DNA of 64,000 bases, taken from contig CAMCPM010000002.1 in assembly GCA_945876755.1 (NCBI GenBank), positions 176,254 through 240,253 of the forward strand, written 5' to 3'. Shown here in pieces: positions 58,207-64,000 of this stretch. Numbering within the stretch: the first letter of the stretch is position 1; every line of letters begins with the position of its first letter. The notes below the pieces were generated by a model, which saw only the letters and a list, made by a program, of their open reading frames with translations, made no database searches and was not told the origin of the DNA. Position numbers and translations under genes: made by a program. The DNA is from an uncultured Clostridia bacterium. Lineage in GTDB: Bacteria; Bacillota; Clostridia; Oscillospirales; Ruminococcaceae.

Positions 58207-59295
58207 ATGGCGCTGAAAAAAATTACCGTTACTGCTTCGGGAATATACGACGTTCTTATCGGCGGCGGACTGCTCCGTTTCTGCGGCGGTTACGTTAAAA
58301 ATGTTACAAACGCCGAAAAGCTTGCGGTCATTACGGATGACACTGTCGATAAGCTTTACGGGGACATTGTTGTATCTGCTCTTGAAAGCGAGGGCTTTTC
58401 TGTTTGCAAGTTTGTTTTTCCACACGGCGAGCAGTCGAAGTCTACCGATACCCTTGTTAAGATATGGAATTTCTTGTGTGAAAACAATATAAGCCGAAGT
58501 GACTGTCTTGTTGCTCTCGGCGGAGGCGTTGTAGGCGATATTACAGGTTTTGCTTCGGCGACATATCTCCGCGGAATTGATTTTATACAGCTTCCCACAA
58601 CCTTGCTTGCACAGGTGGATTCATCTGTTGGCGGAAAAACCGCAGTAGACCTTGAGGGCGGAAAAAATCTTGTGGGTGCATTTAAACAGCCTAAGCTTGT
58701 GCTTTGCGATACCGATACGCTGGATACCCTTTCAGACGAATTCTTTATCGACGGAATGGGCGAGGTCATTAAGTACGGCATGATAAAGTCAGAGGCTCTT
58801 TTCTCCGAATTGGAGCAGTACACAGTCGAGTCACTGAGAAAAAGCAAAAACGCCCTTGATGATATTATCGCCCAGTGCGTGACCATCAAGCGCGACGTTG
58901 TCGAAGCGGATGAGTTTGATACAGGCGAAAGAATGCTGCTTAATTTCGGTCATACTCTCGGTCATTCAATAGAACAGTATTACAACTATACGGGAATTAC
59001 CCACGGCAAGGCGGTAAGCGTAGGAATGAAGATGATAACTTCTGTTGCCGAAAAGAACGGTATTGCCGAGCCGGGTACATATGCCCGCCTGAAAAACTGT
59101 CTTGATTATTACGGGCTTGATATCGAGGTCGAACCAAGCATGGCGCAGCTTGCAGGTGCGTGCCTTAACGACAAGAAACGCTTCGGTGAAAGTATAAATA
59201 TAATCGTCTGCTGCGATATCGGTGCGTCCATGATAAAGAAAATGCCGGTTGAAGCTTTCTTTGCAATGCTTTCCGAGGCTTCGGATACACACTGA
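58207..59295 (+). CDS. aroB: 3-dehydroquinate synthase
   Basis: LVALGGGVVGDITGFASATYLRGIDFIQLPTTLLAQVDSSVGGKTAVD. Confidence 0.97.
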   Translation: MALKKITVTASGIYDVLIGGGLLRFCGGYVKNVTNAEKLAVITDDTVDKLYGDIVVSALESEGFSVCKFVFPHGEQSKSTDTLVKIWNFLCENNISRSDCLVALGGGVVGDITGFASATYLRGIDFIQLPTTLLAQVDSSVGGKTAVDLEGGKNLVGAFKQPKLVLCDTDTLDTLSDEFFIDGMGEVIKYGMIKSEALFSELEQYTVESLRKSKNALDDIIAQCVTIKRDVVEADEFDTGERMLLNFGHTLGHSIEQYYNYTGITHGKAVSVGMKMITSVAEKNGIAEPGTYARLKNCLDYYGLDIEVEPSMAQLAGACLNDKKRFGESINIIVCCDIGASMIKKMPVEAFFAMLSEASDTH

Positions 59296-59310
59296 AAGGA
59301 ATGACCGTTA

Positions 59311-60573
59311 ATGGAAGTTAAAATTATGCCGTCAAAGCTTATCGGAAGGGTAAACGCCCCCTCGTCCAAAAGCTTTTCCCACCGTATGCTTATTGCTGCG
59401 GCTCTTGCAAACGGAGTTTCCGAGGTTTCCAACATAAGTGCTTCTGAGGACATTGACGCAACGGTTGACGCTCTTACTGCACTCGGCGCAAAAATTTTTC
59501 GTGAGGGGAATACCTATACGGTAATAGGTATAAAAGATCCGTCTGAAAAAGCTGTGATAAATTGCCGTGAAAGCGGCTCCACACTTCGTTTTATAATACC
59601 GATTGCAGCAGCTTTCGGCTGTGAATGCGAGTTCCACGGTTCGGGAAAGCTTCCCGAACGTCCCATAACCCCATATATTCGTGAAATGGGCAAAAACGGA
59701 GTAACAATAATCCGTGAAGAGGGCGTTATGCCTTTTTCAATGAGCGGCAGACTTACCGGCGGAGAATATTTGTTGGAGGGTGATATTTCCTCCCAGTTTA
59801 TTACAGGACTCCTTTTCGCACTTCCGCTTTGCAAAGAAGATTCCGTTATACGACTTACGTCAAAGCTGGAATCAAAACCGTATGCCGATATGACTTTGAG
59901 CGCTCTTGAAAGCTTTGGTATTTCGGTTGACGAAAGCGAGGACGAAAACGGCTTTCCTGTTTACAGCATAAAAGGCGGACAGAAATACTGTCCTGCCGAT
60001 TGCTCCGTTGAGGGTGACTACTCACAAGCAGCATTCTTTTTTGTGGCAAATGCTCTCGGTTCTGAGATAAGCGTTGACAATCTGAACGAAAAATCTGTTC
60101 AGGGAGATAAAAAAATCCTTGAAATTATACAGAAAATAGGTTATAATAATATAAACGGTTCGGGACAGAAGCTTGCTCCGTTTATAGTCGATGTTTCCGA
60201 TATACCGGACCTTGTGCCTGTGCTTACCGTGCTTGGCTGCTTTACAAGCGGTACAAGCCGTATTATCGGCGCAAAACGGCTCAAGATAAAGGAGAGCAAT
60301 CGTCTGCTTGCCATTGCAGAGGCGCTTAATTCCGTCGGAGGAAAGGTCACGGTTTATGACGATTCCCTTGAAATTCAGCCTGTGGAACGCTTCCATAAGG
60401 GGAAGATCAACGGCTGCAACGACCACAGAATAGTTATGGCTTCTGCAGTAGCTTCCACTATGTCGGACGGTGAATTCATAATTACCGACGCCGAAGCTGT
60501 AACAAAGAGCTATCCCGAGTTCTGGCAGGATTTTACTTCTCTTGGAGGAAAATCCGAGTTTATCAGAAATTAA
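59311..60573 (+). CDS. aroA: 3-phosphoshikimate 1-carboxyvinyltransferase (EPSP synthase)
   Basis: NAPSSKSFSHRMLIAAALANG; NCRESGSTLRFIIPIAAAFG; RLKIKESNRL. Confidence 0.96.
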   Translation: MEVKIMPSKLIGRVNAPSSKSFSHRMLIAAALANGVSEVSNISASEDIDATVDALTALGAKIFREGNTYTVIGIKDPSEKAVINCRESGSTLRFIIPIAAAFGCECEFHGSGKLPERPITPYIREMGKNGVTIIREEGVMPFSMSGRLTGGEYLLEGDISSQFITGLLFALPLCKEDSVIRLTSKLESKPYADMTLSALESFGISVDESEDENGFPVYSIKGGQKYCPADCSVEGDYSQAAFFFVANALGSEISVDNLNEKSVQGDKKILEIIQKIGYNNINGSGQKLAPFIVDVSDIPDLVPVLTVLGCFTSGTSRIIGAKRLKIKESNRLLAIAEALNSVGGKVTVYDDSLEIQPVERFHKGKINGCNDHRIVMASAVASTMSDGEFIITDAEAVTKSYPEFWQDFTSLGGKSEFIRN

Positions 60574-60603
60574 TTTCCTTATCTGAAAGGACTGATTTTG
60601 CAT

Positions 60604-61695
60604 ATGTCTTCATTCTGGAACCATAATCTTACAGTGTCGATTTTCGGCGAATCACACGGACCGGCGATCGGCGTTGTGCTTGATAAGCTTCCGTCGGGCG
60701 AATATATCGACGCCGAGGAGCTTCGCTGCTTTATGGCAAGACGCGCCCCTAAAAAGGACGCAACCTCAACACCGCGCCGCGAAAACGATATGCCGAATAT
60801 TCTTTCGGGAATTTACAATAATTATACAACAGGTACGCCGCTTGCTGCTTTTATTAATAACAGCGATACACATTCTCAGGATTACGGCAATATAGCCAAG
60901 CTTGCACGTCCGGGTCACGCCGATTATACAGGCGCTTTGAGATATAAGGGCTTTAACGATGTCCGCGGAGGAGGTCACTTCTCAGGCAGACTGACAGCTC
61001 CGCTGTGCTTTGCAGGCGCAATCTGCGGACAGATACTTGAGCGCAGAGGAATTTACACAGGCGCTCACATTGTTCAGATACACAATATAAAGGATAAGAA
61101 ATTCAATCCCTGCGAGGTTTCCAAGGAAGATATCGTTGCACTTCGCCATAAGAAATTCCCTGTGCTTAACGATAAAAAGGGCGAAGCTATGGTTGCGGAT
61201 ATTACCAAGGCAAGAGAATGCGGCGACAGTCTTGGCGGAATTATAGAATGTGTTGTGACCAACGTTCCTGCCGGAATAGGTTCGCCTATTTTCGAGGGAC
61301 TTGAAAACAGTATTGCACAGCTTGTTTTCGGTATTCCGGCAGTTAAAGGCATAGAGTTCGGCGCAGGCTTTCAGGTCGCAGAAATGCTCGGCAGCCAGAA
61401 TAACGATGAATTTTATGTAAACGAACACGGTCATGTATTGACCAAAACCAATAACCACGGAGGTATTCTCGGCGGTATTTCCTCGGGAATGCCCATAGTG
61501 TTCAGAGTGGCGTTCAAGCCTACTCCGTCTATTTCAAAGCCGCAGGAAACAGTCGATATCACATCGCTTAAAAATGAAACTCTCGAAATCAAGGGCAGAC
61601 ATGACCCCTGCGTTGTTCCGAGAGCAGTTCCGTGTGTTGAGGCAGCGGCAAATCTTGCAATCCTTTCGCATATGCTTAATTATCCGAATTTCTAA
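60604..61695 (+). CDS. aroC: Chorismate synthase
   Basis: VSIFGESHGPAIGVVLDKLPSGE; RPGHADYTGALRYKGFNDVRGGGHFSGRLTAPL; GRHDPCVVPRAVPCVEA. Confidence 0.97.
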   Translation: MSSFWNHNLTVSIFGESHGPAIGVVLDKLPSGEYIDAEELRCFMARRAPKKDATSTPRRENDMPNILSGIYNNYTTGTPLAAFINNSDTHSQDYGNIAKLARPGHADYTGALRYKGFNDVRGGGHFSGRLTAPLCFAGAICGQILERRGIYTGAHIVQIHNIKDKKFNPCEVSKEDIVALRHKKFPVLNDKKGEAMVADITKARECGDSLGGIIECVVTNVPAGIGSPIFEGLENSIAQLVFGIPAVKGIEFGAGFQVAEMLGSQNNDEFYVNEHGHVLTKTNNHGGILGGISSGMPIVFRVAFKPTPSISKPQETVDITSLKNETLEIKGRHDPCVVPRAVPCVEAAANLAILSHMLNYPNF

Positions 61696-61724
61696 CAGTA
61701 CCATTGCCGACAGGAGGGGATAGT

Positions 61725-62444
61725 ATGGCTTCATTAAAACGTGAAGAGGAATTTTATGCCAATCATGAACGTTATGTAAAGCTGAAAAATCACTTCAAGT
61801 TTGCATTCTGGGCGGCGATGATACCTTCGGGAGCAACATTTATTGTCATGTCGCTGTACTATTTTATCAGAGCGCTTGCTCTTCTTGCAGGAGCAAGTAT
61901 GGTAATCGGTCAGCACCTTGCAAATCAGATTACCGGAGAAACTACAACAACAGGTCTTGGTTATAAAGTTCCGTATCTGTATATGTTTTTCATTTTTTCG
62001 ATTGCTGCTCTGTCCTTTGTCGCATTTTTCTTCAAGCTGAGAAAGCCTCATTATGTCCTTATTGGACTTTATGCGGCAGGTGCGGTTTACGGGCTTGCAG
62101 GAATGATTTTTAACTGGTGCAGTATCCCTATGGGACTGTACCTGCTTGCTTACGGCGGCTACGGAATATGGCTTCAGGACTTTATCCTGAGGCTTCATAA
62201 GGAGCTTGATTATCTTTCTCTTCAGGAGGGATTTCCGGATTTTATCATTGCGATAAACGAGCCGCGTCCTATGGCTAATACAAGCGGTATGCATTATAAG
62301 CAAAGTGAGTTTATAAAACGTCAGCAGCGTCAGCGAATTGAAAACGGCGAAGTCCCCGAGCTTCCGCAGCCTGCCGAAATGGACGAACTTACAATAGATA
62401 CGCCGCTTCCGAAAAGCAGCCGTAAAATTGACAATATGATGTAA
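61725..62444 (+). CDS. Three/four-TM membrane protein of unknown function
   Basis: Hydrophobic segments FAFWAAMIPSGATFIVMSLYYFI, YLYMFFIFSIAALSFVAFFF, YVLIGLYAAGAVYGLAGMIF; ATG at 61725 after AGGAGGGG. Confidence 0.75.
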   Translation: MASLKREEEFYANHERYVKLKNHFKFAFWAAMIPSGATFIVMSLYYFIRALALLAGASMVIGQHLANQITGETTTTGLGYKVPYLYMFFIFSIAALSFVAFFFKLRKPHYVLIGLYAAGAVYGLAGMIFNWCSIPMGLYLLAYGGYGIWLQDFILRLHKELDYLSLQEGFPDFIIAINEPRPMANTSGMHYKQSEFIKRQQRQRIENGEVPELPQPAEMDELTIDTPLPKSSRKIDNMM

Positions 62445-62462
62445 TTATTTTGGAGTAAACTT

Positions 62463-63029
62463 ATGAATGATTTTAACAACGTCGAGCTTAATTCGGTACA
62501 CGATGTAAAGGTGTTGATATGCTATCTGCTTGATAAGCTTAATCGTCCTGTTACCGAGGAACAGCTTTACGAGATCGCCTTGAACAGCGAGGTCATAAAT
62601 TATTTTTATTATACCGAAGCAATGGGCGACCTGCTGAAAAATCAGTCAGTGATAAAGGTACAGCGCGGGGAAGAAACATATATTGAGCCTACTGAAAAGG
62701 GAAGATTTGGTGCAGACTATTTTAACGAATCCGTTCCTTATTATTTTCGTAAGCAGATTCTGAAGGCGGCAATGTATTATTTTGCAAGACTTAAACGTGA
62801 AAGCGAAGCGGATATAGAAATAGCCGAAACACCGAACGGATGCGAAGTAAACTGTAAAATTAAAGATACCCGATTTGATTTGATGCGGATATCACTTTAT
62901 GCTCCCGATTATGACCAGGCAAAGCTGATAAAGGATAAGATACTGCTTAATCCTGCTGATTTTTATAGTAAAGTAGTTGGGTTCGCCCTTGAAAACGAAG
63001 AGGAAACTATTCAGATAAATGTGGATTGA
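62463..63029 (+). CDS. DUF4364 family protein
   Basis: VKVLICYLLDKLNRPVTEEQLYEIALNSEVINYFYYTEAMGDLLKNQSV winged-helix-like pattern. Confidence 0.85.
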   Translation: MNDFNNVELNSVHDVKVLICYLLDKLNRPVTEEQLYEIALNSEVINYFYYTEAMGDLLKNQSVIKVQRGEETYIEPTEKGRFGADYFNESVPYYFRKQILKAAMYYFARLKRESEADIEIAETPNGCEVNCKIKDTRFDLMRISLYAPDYDQAKLIKDKILLNPADFYSKVVGFALENEEETIQINVD

Positions 63030-63075
63030 CGCAGCAGATTTTGTATTGTCCACTAATAATTTTATATAAAAAACA

Positions 63076-63110
63076 AACCGACAGCTGATATTGCATCAAC
63101 TGTCGGTTTT
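63076..63110 (-). terminator. Terminator of tRNA-Leu
   Basis: Minus strand AACCGACAG...CTGTCGGTT followed by TGTTTTTT. Confidence 0.8.
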
Positions 63111-63115
63111 GCTAT

Positions 63116-63201
63116 GGTGCCGGTGGCGGGGGTCGAACCCGCACGGGGGTTAGCCCAACGGATTTTGAGTCCGTCACGTCTGCCAATTCCATCACACCGG
63201 C
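63116..63201 (-). tRNA. tRNA-Leu(CAA), CCA encoded
   Basis: Minus strand GCCGGTG...GACGGACTCAAAATCCGTT...GGTTCGACCC...CACCGGCACCA; acceptor stem GCCGGTG/CACCGGC; long variable arm. Confidence 0.95.
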
Positions 63202-63309
63202 AAAAATTTTTACTACGTTATTTTAGCATATTTTTTCTGAAATGTCAAGTAATTTGCTTGTTTTTTATTTTTGCGGTAGATTTTGCAAAAGGCATAATTT
63301 GTTCTGTGT

Positions 63310-63338
63310 AACTATTGATATTGATTTTTCATAAAATA
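63310..63338 (+). promoter_or_regulatory. Putative mother-cell sigma (SigK/SigE-like) promoter of cotJ operon
   Basis: AAC-N17-CATAAAATA fits SigK consensus (AC-N16/17-CATAnnnTA). Confidence 0.45.
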
Positions 63339-63380
63339 GGTCAGAGGTTACAGCTTTTGCATAACCGGAAAGGAGCAGTT

Positions 63381-63590
63381 ATGTATAACAATGCAAATTT
63401 ACTGAATAACAATAACGGAAATGAGTTAAGTGCATTTCCTGCCGAAACTCCGATTGGAATGTGCTATGTACCGTTTCAGCAGTGGGAGATACCATATGCG
63501 GAAAACATTGCTCTTGAACGCGGTACAATTTTTCCGAGTCTTGACCTGCCATTCTTAGGAAAGGAGATTTCAGACAATGAACGGAAATAA
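63381..63590 (+). CDS. cotJA: Spore coat-associated protein CotJA
   Basis: PIGMCYVPFQQWEIPYAENIALERGTIFPSLDLPFLG. Confidence 0.92.
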   Translation: MYNNANLLNNNNGNELSAFPAETPIGMCYVPFQQWEIPYAENIALERGTIFPSLDLPFLGKEISDNERK

Positions 63591-63828
63591 TCTTATGCGT
63601 GCTATACAGATGTATGATTTTTATTTAGATGAACTTAATCTTTATCTGGATACGCACCCCAACGACCGTCAGGCATTGGCTATGTTTAAAAAGTACAACG
63701 AACTCAGGACAGCTGCATATGAAGCATATGTAAAAAAATACGGTCCTGTAACCGTTGACCAGTCATCAACTGATTCTCATTTTAATTGGGTGGACAGTCC
63801 GTGGCCTTGGGAAAGGAGCGCTAATTAA
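63577..63828 (+). CDS. cotJB: Spore coat protein CotJB
   Basis: YDFYLDELNLYLDTHPNDRQALAMFKKYNELR...YGPVTV...FNWVDSPWPWE. Confidence 0.93.
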   Translation: MNGNNLMRAIQMYDFYLDELNLYLDTHPNDRQALAMFKKYNELRTAAYEAYVKKYGPVTVDQSSTDSHFNWVDSPWPWERSAN

Positions 63829-63974
63829 TGTGGCAATATGAGAAAAAATTACAATACCCGATCAATATCAAAAACAGCAATCCTAAGCTTGCACAGGCTA
63901 TAATTAGCCAGCTTGGCGGTGCAGGTTCCTTAAAGATACGATATATAAAAACTCGCCCTGCAGGAGAGGTTTAA
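63828..63974 (+). pseudogene. cotJC: Truncated/interrupted CotJC (48 codons; homology lost after residue ~32)
   Basis: MWQYEKKLQYPINIKNSNPKLAQAIISQLGGA is CotJC-like; continues GSLKIRYIKTRPAGEV* instead of the expected catalase-fold sequence. Confidence 0.75.
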
Positions 63975-63990
63975 ACCAATCCCACAGGGC
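63955..63990 (+). terminator. Candidate hairpin after truncated cotJC
   Basis: GCCCTG...CAGGGC then AAATTTTTG; 6-bp stem with long loop, contains GGTTTAAACC. Confidence 0.4.
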
Positions 63991-64000
63991 AAATTTTTGT

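Noticed and set aside
63114-63311. 65-aa ORF on + strand over the tRNA region
   Set aside because: It is the antisense of tRNA-Leu(CAA); contains the recurrent spurious GVEPARGLAQRI translation of tRNA antisense
1-64000. CRISPR arrays, IS elements, integrases, restriction-modification or defence islands
   Set aside because: No regularly spaced repeats, transposase, recombinase or nuclease signatures were seen within the window; the only hint of a mobile boundary is the cotJC break at the right edge

Overview
The window is a chromosomal segment of a low-to-mid GC Firmicute. Gene content (spore genes, GH31/GH5 enzymes, pyr and aro operons) looks Ruminococcus/Oscillospiraceae-like, but the taxon is an inference. 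About 45 genes are supported. Main blocks: an XRE regulator with an orphan ABC ATPase; a FecR-domain pair; a sipL-spoIVA spore-coat pair; an SPFH / zinc-ribbon / TPM cluster resembling Bacillus ydjI-ydjG-ydjH; a LacI-sensor-GGDEF protein; a pyrR-pyrC-x-pyrF-carA-carB-pyrK-pyrD operon with a PyrR attenuator; a GH5-CBM2 lipoprotein; a pyrB fused to a PyrI-type zinc domain; purL; GH25; pcrA; a lone phage-fibre-like gene with 156-bp repeats; an LRR lipoprotein followed by aroF-aroB-aroA-aroC; tRNA-Leu(CAA); and cotJA-cotJB-(truncated) cotJC at the right edge. The strongest unlisted signals are: (1) a 38-codon Phe/Tyr-rich leader peptide with mutually exclusive antiterminator and terminator hairpins upstream of the LRR-aro operon, which looks like a ribosome-mediated aromatic amino-acid attenuator; (2) a trmL gene with no ATG/GTG/TTG start, lying in frame directly after the stop codon of the upstream kinase gene; (3) an apparently interrupted cotJC at the window edge; (4) a hairpin between a Shine-Dalgarno and its start codon. 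No searches or folding programs were run. Family calls come from recognising protein motifs.
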